7,567 bases of DNA from Pirellulales bacterium. GTDB lineage: Bacteria > Planctomycetota > Planctomycetia > Pirellulales > Thermoguttaceae. Location: the NCBI GenBank assembly GCA_030642635.1, contig DAOWNK010000153.1, positions 1-7,567 of the forward strand, in the 5' to 3' direction. Of the stretch, positions 1 through 6,624 are shown piece after piece (positions within the stretch are counted from its first letter, which is position 1; each line of letters begins with the position of its first letter). Under the pieces are notes generated by a model. That model was given only the letters and a program-made list of their open reading frames with translations. It searched no databases and had not been told where the DNA came from. Position numbers and translations under genes: made by a program.

Positions 1-43
1 GTGGTACATTTGTCCACGTTGGAACAGTATTCTGACGCTCGTT

Positions 44-60
44 TGTTCTTTGACAATTTA
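44..60 (+). promoter_or_regulatory. boxA-like antitermination motif
   Basis: The segment TGTTCTTTGACAATTTA closely resembles the boxA element of rRNA leaders and spacers (TGCTCTTTAACAAT), differing at two of the 14 core positions. BoxA recruits NusB/NusE and protects untranslated RNA from Rho; it is known from rRNA operons and also from leaders of some CRISPR arrays. No rRNA, tRNA or CRISPR repeat follows within the window, so this may be a leftover leader or a chance match. It also contains TTGACA, but no convincing -10 follows at the right distance. Confidence 0.25.
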
Positions 61-102
61 TCGCGTTCCAGGTCTCACGCAAAAGGCGAATGATTGTCCC
101 TT

Positions 103-188
103 GTTGAGCCGGCAGGCTTGCACGCCGTGTGAAGTAAGCCAAACGGTACCCTGAAAGACCACACGGCGTGCAAGCACGCCGGCTAAAC
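103..188. repeat. REPIN-like inverted repeat, element 1
   Basis: The arms 108-131 and 160-183 are inverted copies with two mismatches, separated by 28 bases, and weaker pairing extends to about 103 and 188. Each arm is itself a small hairpin: the right arm carries GGCGTGC / GCACGCC (read on the minus strand) with a two-base loop, and the left arm has the same hairpin with mutations. Read inward from the right end, the element begins GTTTAGCC. Two inverted small hairpins in one unit is the architecture of REP doublets (REPINs). Element 3 near 6568 shares the terminal sequence. No RAYT transposase is present in the window. Confidence 0.7.
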
Positions 189-231
189 GGGCAAAAAATG
201 TGGCCGCTAGTTCAAATAGCTGAAGCGTTGC

Positions 232-270
232 AATTATTGGAATTTGGGGCGGCTAAAACGTCCAATAATT
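232..270. repeat. AT-rich dyad in gene-free region
   Basis: AATTATTGGA (232-241) pairs perfectly with TCCAATAATT (261-270) across a 19-base loop. A related but less regular arrangement lies at 426-472, where TTGGAATTTATGGAC faces GTCCAACTGTCCAA and is again followed by AATAATT. The stretch 189-549 otherwise shows nothing gene-like: the open frame on the minus strand at 234-533 has no recognisable protein signature. The dyads could be binding sites or decayed repeats; nothing here decides. Confidence 0.35.
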
Positions 271-549
271 CGCGCGGCTGTAACTCGTTGAAACGCAGAG
301 GGTTGCGGCGACGGCCGACCGAAGGAAATTACACTTGACAAGAGTTTCGTCAGTATGTGATTGCCGAATGCCAGACATTGTAAGTCGGTGTTGAGTAACA
401 ACTTGCAACCGCCGGCAGTGGTCGATTGGAATTTATGGACAGGCAAAACATGCGTCCAACTGTCCAATAATTTGCAAAACCTCGGGAAAACGACACCTGC
501 GAGTTGATGTACATGGTTATCACCCCTGGTCACCAGCCCCTAGATGTCT

Positions 550-797
550 TCACGACAGTTGCCATGCCGGTTCTTCGTGCAGGTGGATGTTGTTCACTTG
601 CAGCCAGTGGAAGTAATCGGAGCCGTCCGAGCGGCGGAACTTCCGCGTTAGCCCGACGCCGAGTATCACGCACTTCGAGTCGCAAATCCACTTTGCCACG
701 CCGCTGACCAGCGTGGGGTCGGGCGTGGCGTGGTCCGGGCCGCACAGCCGAAGGTCGGTCACGCCGGCGTCCACTTGTATCTCCCCGTCGTTCAGCC
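550..797 (-). pseudogene. C-terminal remnant of dual-OB-like protein, copy 1
   Basis: The minus strand encodes about 82 residues ending in a TGA at 550-552, with signatures VTDLRLCGPDHATPDPTLV, SVGLTRKFRR-like (here GVGLTRKFRRS) and HWLQVNNIHLHEEPAWQL. I associate this ending with the C-terminal half of dual-OB proteins encoded beside DUF488 genes in planctomycetes and other bacteria; this is recognition from memory. It is 94% identical at nucleotide level to the end of the copy at 4746-4992 (15 differences in 247 bases, no gaps). Homology stops at 796, one base before the palindrome at 798-892, so the whole N-terminal part is missing. The frame stays open through the palindrome to an ATG at 885, but those residues come from the repeat and are not native. 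It has no start of its own and is most likely non-functional. Confidence 0.6.
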
Positions 798-892
798 GGG
801 TGCCATGCCCACGCTTGTCGTGGGCATGAATTGCCGAAATCCTATACAACATGCGAGGCGACATGCCCACGACAAGCGTGGGCATGGCACCC
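798..892. repeat. REPIN-like inverted repeat, element 2 (perfect 31-bp arms)
   Basis: The arms 798-828 and 862-892 are perfect inverted copies 31 bases long around a 33-base spacer (829-861). Each arm contains its own hairpin, CATGCCCACG / CGTGGGCATG, with the five-base loop CTTGT or its complement. The unit can therefore fold as one long stem or as two short ones. It sits exactly at the truncation point of the dual-OB remnant and 26 bases past the stop of the PEP-CTERM gene, for whose transcript it could act as a 3' hairpin. Perfect arms suggest a recent or actively maintained element. ATG-containing frames crossing it are repeat artefacts. Confidence 0.8.
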
Positions 893-918
893 AGCTATCT
901 GCCCGCTATTTTGCTACT

Positions 919-1794
919 CTACTGTCGCCGCCGCCGCAGTGCGACCAGCAGGAAGCCCAAAGCGCCGGTTGCAATCAGGGCAAACGTCGTCGGCTCCGGG
1001 ACGGCGTAGTCGTGCAGGTTTTGCACCTCGGTGCTATTGAGAGCTTTGTTCCACACGGCGCTCTCGTCGAAGTTACCAATTAGTCCTATGTTATAGGTAT
1101 AGGTGGGATCATCCGGTCGGTGACCCGCCGAGAAATAGTCGCCGTCGCCGCCCTGCCAGGTGCTCGCGCAAGTGAACTCGAGCTCTCCGTTCAGGTAGAT
1201 GCTGACGTTGTTGACATCTTCTCGCACCAAGGCCACATGGTACCACGTGTCTTTATCCAACACCGTGGTACCGTTGAGATACGCGTTTGTGCCGTCGAAG
1301 AGGGCCAACTTGCCCTCGTGCCCCGAAGTATAAGTGCCGCCAACGTAGACGGAATCGCGCACTGAACCGCTGGAGTCGTCGTTACTCCGGCCGAGAACAT
1401 AGGACATACCCCATTCGTCGAACGCGACCGACGAGTTAAACCAGACCTGTGCGCTGTAGGAGTTTGTGCCGACTCCCGCACCAGAGTTCAGAGCTGTATA
1501 TCGCGCCATGCCCGCACCGGCGGTGGTTGGTGCTCTGTTGTCCGACGCCATGTTGGCGAAGCCGTCGGACGGCCGAGGGCCGGCATTGCCCAACGTGACG
1601 TTGAGGTAGGTGCCGTCGTGTGTAGCCACCAGATCGTCTGCGGTGGATCCGGTGGTTTCGTCCAGGTCCCAATAGAGTACGGGGCTGGTGTTGTCGATGA
1701 CCAGACCCGAGTAAATCGACTCCCCGTTAGCCGATGAAGCCACTGCGAACAGAACCGACAGGCACGTCAAGAAACTTAAAGATCGAATAGACAT
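919..1794 (-). CDS. LamG-like domain PEP-CTERM anchored exported protein
   Basis: This is a 291-residue exported protein. The chosen ATG at 1794 has an excellent Shine-Dalgarno (GGGAGGA at 1807-1801, six-base spacing); an upstream in-frame ATG at 1839 lacks this and would bury the signal peptide. Residues 1-25 form a signal peptide (SFLTCLSVLFAVASSANG). The body looks like a concanavalin A/LamG-type beta-sandwich: YWDLDETTGSTADD near the N-terminus, SAQVWFN, then WYHVALVREDVNNVSIYLNG and IGNFDESAVWNKALNSTEV. The C-terminus (about 265-291) is a classical PEP-CTERM sorting signal: VPEP, a hydrophobic helix and RRRR. Such proteins are exported, cleaved by an exosortase and retained at the envelope; LamG domains commonly bind glycans. 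The gene stands alone, with its own leader carrying a 63-base repeat, and ends near a palindrome. The ligand cannot be told from the sequence. Function call is firm at domain level only. Confidence 0.9.
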   Translation of the reverse strand: MSIRSLSFLTCLSVLFAVASSANGESIYSGLVIDNTSPVLYWDLDETTGSTADDLVATHDGTYLNVTLGNAGPRPSDGFANMASDNRAPTTAGAGMARYTALNSGAGVGTNSYSAQVWFNSSVAFDEWGMSYVLGRSNDDSSGSVRDSVYVGGTYTSGHEGKLALFDGTNAYLNGTTVLDKDTWYHVALVREDVNNVSIYLNGELEFTCASTWQGGDGDYFSAGHRPDDPTYTYNIGLIGNFDESAVWNKALNSTEVQNLHDYAVPEPTTFALIATGALGFLLVALRRRRQ

Positions 1795-1800
1795 GTTACG

Positions 1801-1807
1801 TCCTCCC
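1801..1807 (-). promoter_or_regulatory. Shine-Dalgarno of the PEP-CTERM gene
   Basis: GGGAGGA on the minus strand lies six bases before ATG 1794 and decides the start against the upstream in-frame ATG at 1839. Confidence 0.8.
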
Positions 1808-1898
1808 TTGAGAAAAATGGAAATTGATAGATGTTTCACGGTTTGGAAAACACGTGAATTTACGACCGCGTTTTTGTTTAAGACACTAACGACACAAA

Positions 1899-2024
1899 TC
1901 CTCCTAAAAGTGAGAGTAAAATTGAAACGTAAACTACCGGTAACACATTGCAGTTTTAAGGTCCTCCTAAAAGTGAGAGTGAAGAGTAAACGCGAACTAC
2001 AAATAGCATCTTGCCGTTTATCAA
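1899..2024 (-). repeat. 63-base imperfect tandem repeat in the PEP-CTERM leader
   Basis: Two adjacent units, 1899-1961 and 1962-2024, are about 70% identical by eye and share a perfectly conserved 19-base core at their start (TCCTCCTAAAAGTGAGAGT on the plus strand). Read toward the PEP-CTERM gene, each core ends in AGGAGGA, a strong ribosome-binding sequence, but only very short frames follow: GTG plus four codons after the nearer copy, ATG plus three after the farther one. The arrangement could be duplicated leader sequence with upstream mini-ORFs, or sequence duplicated from the gene's 5' end. The rest of the upstream gap, 2025-2278, contains no gene or clear promoter that I can see. Confidence 0.5.
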
Positions 2025-2278
2025 AGTTACACGGTCGTCATGACCTAGCTTTCAGTGTACTACCGGTGAAGCGGCATTGCAAACGAAAAAAGTTGCGACA
2101 TTCCCCGAAAATTTTGCAGGATTTACCGGCCGTTTCGTCGGCCCATTTGTGATTTTGTGAAGCCGCAAGCGATAAGCTCATGTATCCATTATACCCAGCC
2201 GGCATCCCAATTCGGATTGCGAGATTGCACAAAAGTTTTGCGATATCTACCAACGGCGGCTTTTCCCGGTTAGAATAG

Positions 2279-2420
2279 AGGGCTAGGGATTAGGGGCTGG
2301 GGGCTGGGGGCCAGAAAGGTGAAGAGAGAGGAGAGAGGAGAGAGGAAGGAGAAACTCAAAATCCCTCTTCGCTCTTCTCTTCTCCCTCCTCTCTCCCCTA
2401 GCCCCCAGTCCCTAACCCCT
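2279..2420. repeat. Polypurine/polypyrimidine inverted repeat
   Basis: The plus strand is almost pure purine from 2279 to about 2354 (apart from scattered C and T in the first third: GGGATTAGGGGCTGGGGGCT type runs, then GAGAGGAGAGAGGAG), and almost pure pyrimidine from about 2361 to 2420, ending CCCCCAGTCCCTAACCCCT. The halves are imperfect inverted copies around AAACTCAAAA. Repeats of GGGATTAGGGGCTGGGG character occur as interspersed elements in planctomycetes and cyanobacteria (general knowledge). The element ends 33 bases before the xylR-like start, so it must lie within or beside that gene's promoter. It could form a hairpin or triplex. Confidence 0.7.
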
Positions 2421-2453
2421 GTGTAATCACATTTCCAACATGCTGACATTACG

Positions 2454-3617
2454 ATGCCCAAAACTCGGCAGGTTGCACTGATCGTCGATGCCACAAGGGC
2501 GTATCATCGGAAGATCATTCCGGGGGTGGCCGACTATGCCCACCAGGCCGGCAACTGGAGCCTGTACGTCGAGGAAGGCCCACAGGACAGACTGCCGGAC
2601 TTCAGTACATGGCACGGCAAAGGGATTATCACCTCGTTCGAGAACCGGCAGATTGCAACGACCATCGCAAAGGTCAAGATTCCGGTCGTGGGAATCGAAG
2701 GCGGATACAGTTGGTACAACCCGGCATCGCAGATTCCGTATTTTGCCACCGACAACGGCGCCATCGGCCGACTGGGAGCCGAACACCTGATCGACCGAGG
2801 CTTTACGCGGCTGGCCTACTGCGGATTCCCGCGCAACCGGCAAAATGTCTGGTCGCAGCAGCGTGCCGATGCGTTTGCCGAACGTGCCGGCCGGAGCGGT
2901 TTTTCATGTTCGGTATACAATGGCCGATACACGTGGGCCAGGAAGTGGACCGATCTGCAACGCGAACTGTCCACATGGCTGGCCTCGTTGGATAAGCCGG
3001 TGGGGCTGATGGCTTGCAACGACGCCCGGGCAAGGCACGTTCTGGAAGCGTGTCGGACCATCGGCGCGCAGGTCCCCGAAGACGTTGCAGTGATCGGCGT
3101 GGACAACGACGAGATTCTGTGCGAGGTGACCAAGCCGCCGCTGAGCAGCATCGAGCAGGGCGCACGACGGTTGGGTTACCAGGCAGCGGCGCTGTTGGAT
3201 CGATTGATGAACAAAAGGAAGGTCCGGCAAGTGGAGTTCCTTATCGAGCCGGAGACCGTGGTGATGCGTCATTCCACCGACGTACTGGCCATCGAGGACG
3301 ACGACGTGGCCGACGCAGTGCGGTTCATTCGCGAACATGCCTGCGACGGAATTCAGGTCGCCGATCTGCTGGAGGTCATACCGGTATCGCGATCGACGCT
3401 CGAGACAAAGTTCAAGACCGTGATGGGCCGAACGGTCCATGCCGAGATTCGACGCGTGCAGATCGAGCGGGCCAAGCAACTGATCGCCGCAAGCGACCTG
3501 ACGCTGAAGCAGATTGCCGTTCGGGCGGGATTTCCGCACGTGCAGTACATGACGACCGTGTTTCACCGGCACACCGGCCGGACGCCGGCCGAATATCGCA
3601 AGCGTTTGCGCGTTTGA
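2454..3617 (+). CDS. XylR-like AraC-family sugar-responsive regulator
   Basis: This 387-residue protein has the two-part plan of XylR regulators: a LacI-type periplasmic-binding-like sensor, then an AraC DNA-binding region. The sensor spans about residues 6-275, with VALIVDATRAYHRKIIPGV at the start, GRLGAEHLIDRGFTRLAYCG (105-124), LMACNDARARHVLEACR (185-201) and VAVIGVDNDEILCEVTKPPL (211-230). The AraC part spans about 283-387: first helix-turn-helix near 299-323 (VADLLEVIPVSRSTLETKFK) and second near 350-372 (TLKQIAVRAGFPHVQYMTT), closing with the typical TGRTPAEYRKR. Length is normal and the frame intact. ATG 2454 is the only in-frame ATG after a stop at 2424-2426, but no clear Shine-Dalgarno precedes it. 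The following isomerase-family gene on the same strand suggests control of pentose or deoxyhexose use. The inducing sugar cannot be read from the sequence, so I give no gene symbol. Confidence 0.92.
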   Translation: MPKTRQVALIVDATRAYHRKIIPGVADYAHQAGNWSLYVEEGPQDRLPDFSTWHGKGIITSFENRQIATTIAKVKIPVVGIEGGYSWYNPASQIPYFATDNGAIGRLGAEHLIDRGFTRLAYCGFPRNRQNVWSQQRADAFAERAGRSGFSCSVYNGRYTWARKWTDLQRELSTWLASLDKPVGLMACNDARARHVLEACRTIGAQVPEDVAVIGVDNDEILCEVTKPPLSSIEQGARRLGYQAAALLDRLMNKRKVRQVEFLIEPETVVMRHSTDVLAIEDDDVADAVRFIREHACDGIQVADLLEVIPVSRSTLETKFKTVMGRTVHAEIRRVQIERAKQLIAASDLTLKQIAVRAGFPHVQYMTTVFHRHTGRTPAEYRKRLRV

Positions 3618-3626
3618 CCATTTCGG

Positions 3627-3678
3627 CCGCTTGCAGCTTTGCAACCATTGTGTAAGTGCGTTGCAAAACTGCAAGCGG
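3627..3678. promoter_or_regulatory. Paired TTGCA-N4-TGCAA dyads, candidate operator
   Basis: Nine bases after the regulator's stop, two 14-base dyads of form TTGCA-N4-TGCAA occur at 3631-3644 (spacer GCTT) and 3661-3674 (spacer AAAC), 30 bases centre to centre, close to three helical turns. Together they also form a 19-base inverted repeat (3627-3645 with 3660-3678, one mismatch, 14-base loop). The second half-sites end about 115 bases before the isomerase start, a sensible place for an AraC-type activator. No T-tract follows, so this is not a standard intrinsic terminator, although the hairpin could still affect RNA. Binding by the neighbouring regulator is inference. Confidence 0.45.
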
Positions 3679-3792
3679 GAAATACTTGGGTATTTCTGCA
3701 AAAGATTTGGTGAATCTCACAATTGCGATTGACTATTTGGGCTGTTAGCATGGACGGTATAACTATGACTCATTTACCTCTTGTGAACAAGG

Positions 3793-4620
3793 TTGACCTT
3801 GAAACCACGCAAACAACCATTGATCGGCTTGTGTCCCATCGGCAAGTTCGTCTTCTCTCATGAAGACGCGATGCGGATGAAGCACGGGATTTTTGAGAAA
3901 TTCGATCAATGGAAAATCGAATACGTCAACCTGGATAACATTATTCCTGACGGCATGGTCCGCGACCAAAAGCACGTCGAGCCGGTCGTGCGATATTTCC
4001 AGGATCAGCGGATCGACGCTTTATTCATCCCGCATTGCAACTTCGGCACCGAAGGCGCCGCGGCAATGATCGCCAAGCAATGTGCCGTGCCGACGCTGCT
4101 ATGGACGCCGCGCGACGAAGCGGACCTGTATGCGGCGATCAGCTCGGTGCTGTTGGAAGCGGCGAGTAGCTACGGCGGTCCGTCGTTCATACCGGACATC
4201 ACGATCCGTCATCCGGACAACAACAACGCAGTGTTGCTGTGGCACACCGACGCACCGCTCTCGCTGCGACATCCCGACTCGTATGTGAAGGTCGATCTGC
4301 CTTGGATTCTCAGAGGGCTGCCGACCGGCCTGGTCCACTTCAAGCTGAAGGACGGTCCGTTGACCATATGTCGTTTTGCCGGCGACGGCGACGATGGTTA
4401 CCGGCTCGGCTGCGGCGAAGGTCGCACCGTCGACTGGCCATATACACAAGAATTTTGCACGTGGTTGGAAGTTGACGATTGGCCCGTGTGGGAACGGCAA
4501 CTCATCCACGGCCCCTATATCCACCACTGTTCCTGTTGCTACGAGCACTCCGCGGACGTGCTGGAAGAGGCGATGCGATTTATCCCGCACCTGAAATTCG
4601 AACGATTCGGCAAAAGCTGA
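3793..4620 (+). CDS. L-fucose/L-arabinose isomerase family protein, internally deleted
   Basis: The product is 275 residues, whereas relatives I recall are roughly 450-500. Residues 10-109 match the N-terminal part (IGLCPIGKFVFSHEDAMRMK, FIPHCNFGTEGAAAMIAKQC, PTLLWTPRDE). Residues 110-275 match the C-terminal part (DLYAAISSVLLEAA, ITIRHPDNNNAVLLWHTDAP, WILRGLPTGLVHFKLKDG, EGRTVDWPYTQ, LEVDDWPVWERQLIHGPYIHH). The roughly 200 residues normally between WTPRDE and the D-L-Y-A-A-I segment are absent, with the frame kept (junction near 4115-4125). In this family that middle part holds much of the Rossmann-like and catalytic region, including acidic metal-ligand sequence, so activity is doubtful. 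The start is also uncertain: TTG 3793 or 3799 (AAGG six bases before the latter) follows a stop at 3784-3786, while ATG 3765 in another frame may be the original start. The adjacent XylR-like gene suggests a sugar-use unit. It may be a decayed gene or an assembly collapse. Confidence 0.8.
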   Translation: MTLKPRKQPLIGLCPIGKFVFSHEDAMRMKHGIFEKFDQWKIEYVNLDNIIPDGMVRDQKHVEPVVRYFQDQRIDALFIPHCNFGTEGAAAMIAKQCAVPTLLWTPRDEADLYAAISSVLLEAASSYGGPSFIPDITIRHPDNNNAVLLWHTDAPLSLRHPDSYVKVDLPWILRGLPTGLVHFKLKDGPLTICRFAGDGDDGYRLGCGEGRTVDWPYTQEFCTWLEVDDWPVWERQLIHGPYIHHCSCCYEHSADVLEEAMRFIPHLKFERFGKS

Positions 4621-4733
4621 AAGTTCAGTTCTACGGCTCGAATATCTTCGGCTTCTAAGTGCAAGGGTCCGGATGTAGGCTGAGTCGAGCGTAGCAAGGC
4701 CCATCTTGAGGACTCGAATCGCTCGGTGCGTAG

Positions 4734-4747
4734 GATGCCGTGGCATC
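4734..4747. repeat. Small GATGCC/GGCATC hairpin
   Basis: GATGCC and GGCATC pair around a two-base loop (GT), overlapping the stop codon of the downstream dual-OB fragment. The tight two-base loop resembles the individual hairpins in the larger palindromes of this window. Just before it, 4675-4705 carries a TGTAGGCTGAGTCGAGCGTA-type stretch similar to short interspersed repeats common in environmental genomes. The rest of 4621-4745 shows no gene. Confidence 0.3.
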
Positions 4748-5165
4748 ACGACAGTTGCCATGCCGGTTCTTCGTGCAGGTAGATGTTGTTTACTTGCAGC
4801 CAGTGGAAGTAGTCGGAGTCTTCCGAGCGGCGGAATTTTCGCGTTAGCCCGACGCCGAGCATCACGCACTTCGAGTCGCAAATCCACTTCGCCACGCCGC
4901 CGACCAGCGTGGGGTCGGGCGTGGCGTGGTCCGGGCCGCACAGCCGAAGGTCAGTCACACCGGCGTCCACTTGAATCTCTCCGTCGCTCAGCTTGATACG
5001 GACTTGCGGCTGTCCACGGCTGGTCTTTGCGATGTAAAGTTCAGGAGGGCAGGGCGGCAGCAAACATCCAAGCGAGGCCTCGCCTTGGCCCAAGGCGGTG
5101 CCGTACCGCAAGTGCGAGTGCCCGACCTGCTGCAACGCGGGTCCGAAGATATCTCGCAGCCGCGG
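4746..5165 (-). pseudogene. Dual-OB-like protein C-terminal half, copy 2, fused out of frame
   Basis: The minus-strand frame reads DIFGPALQQVGHSHLRYG, EASLGCLLPPCPPELYI, VRIKLSDGEIQVDAGVTDLR, GVGLTRKFRRS and HWLQVNNIYLHEEPAWQLS, then TGA at 4748-4746. I recognise this as the C-terminal portion of proteins encoded beside DUF488 genes and described as dual-OB; the name is from memory and moderately sure. No start of its own is present: upstream of about 5165 the sequence belongs to DUF488 in a different frame. The N-terminal half has evidently been deleted. The last 247 bases are 94% identical to copy 1 at 550-796. A frame open back to 5423 exists, but its upstream part is DUF488 sequence read in the wrong frame. 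Confidence 0.6.
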
Positions 5166-5470
5166 CTTCGAGCAGTCGGTCGATCCCCTGCTGGAACTTC
5201 GGCGACTGCGCCACCTTCCCATAGAGCACATGCCCGGCGGAGTCGTAGAACTCGTCGCCTTCGGCCCGGCCGCCAAGAAGATCGCCAAGAAATAGATACT
5301 TGATTTCTCTGGTGTGCAACGGGTATTGAACGGCCTCTTTATCGAACTGCGAGGCGTATCGCGCGTACGGGCTGGAACGAACGTCCACCAGCACCGCGAT
5401 TTGATGTTTTGCGAGAAGATCAAGAAACGTTTCGATCGGTTGATTAGAATGCCCGATCGTCCAGGTGGTG

Positions 5471-5484
<14 letters not shown>
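5041..5484 (-). pseudogene. DUF488 family protein, C-terminus lost
   Basis: Residues 1-110 from ATG 5484 are a clear DUF488 start: TWTIGHSNQPIETFLDLL, VLVDVRSSPYARYASQFDKE, YLFLGDLLGGRAEGD, and FQQGIDRLLEAAA. The expected continuation, with the CAE...P..CHR motif of the family, is missing. From about 5170-5150 the DNA instead matches the dual-OB-like gene in another frame, and the DUF488 frame runs on through it as nonsense to a stop at 5043-5041. The ATG at 5484 overlaps the scpB stop (5473-5471) by 14 bases, suggesting translational coupling; an in-frame ATG at 5511 lies inside scpB and is less likely. DUF488 proteins have no firmly established biochemical role. The truncated product probably does not fold normally, so I call it a pseudogene; the alternative is an assembly join. 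Confidence 0.75.
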
Positions 5485-6559
<1,075 letters not shown>

Positions 6560-6567
6560 GCGGTCCA

Positions 6568-6623
6568 GTTTAGCCCCGGCGTCCACGCCGGGAAAGTACA
6601 CCGCGTGGACGCGGCGGCTAAAC
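6568..6623. repeat. REPIN-like inverted repeat, element 3
   Basis: GTTTAGCCCCGGCGTCCACG (6568-6587) pairs with 6604-6623 with two mismatches. Each half has its own hairpin: CCCGGCGT / ACGCCGGG with loop CC on the left, and CCGCGT / ACGCGG with loop GG on the right. Both outer ends read GTTTAGCC inward, as does the right end of element 1. The element lies one base past the stop of the membrane protein gene and eight bases before ATG 6559 of scpB, so it occupies the place where scpB's ribosome-binding site would be. Confidence 0.7.
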
Positions 6624-6624
6624 T

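Noticed and set aside
1..200. CRISPR array near the boxA-like motif
   Set aside because: There are only two inverted arms and no series of regularly spaced direct repeats.
234..533. 99-residue minus-strand open frame
   Set aside because: No recognisable domain, no clear ribosome-binding site, and its codons cover AT-rich dyads; more likely a chance frame.
550..885. Intact 111-residue gene starting inside the palindrome
   Set aside because: The first 30 residues are translated repeat arms; the homologous region begins only at 796.
730..1083. Plus-strand open frame across the palindrome and the PEP-CTERM end
   Set aside because: It is antisense to the dual-OB remnant and PEP-CTERM gene, and part of it is the repeat itself.
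1793..2152. Plus-strand 119-residue open frame with repeated LLKVRVK
   Set aside because: The peptide repeat only reflects the 63-base DNA repeat in the opposite gene's leader; composition is not protein-like.
3627..3678. Intrinsic terminator after the regulator gene
   Set aside because: The hairpin is strong, but the following bases (GGAAATACTTGG) contain no T-tract, so it is listed as a candidate operator.
2904..3701. 265-residue minus-strand frame antisense to the XylR-like gene
   Set aside because: It mirrors a well-supported regulator with clear domains; shadow of high-GC codon use.
3729..3763. Promoter TTGACT ... TATAAC before the isomerase gene
   Set aside because: The boxes are 23 bases apart, too far; the alternative TTGGGC gives only 15.
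4099..4941. 280-residue minus-strand frame over the isomerase and dual-OB end
   Set aside because: It is antisense to conserved isomerase sequence and in a different frame from the dual-OB fragment it overlaps.
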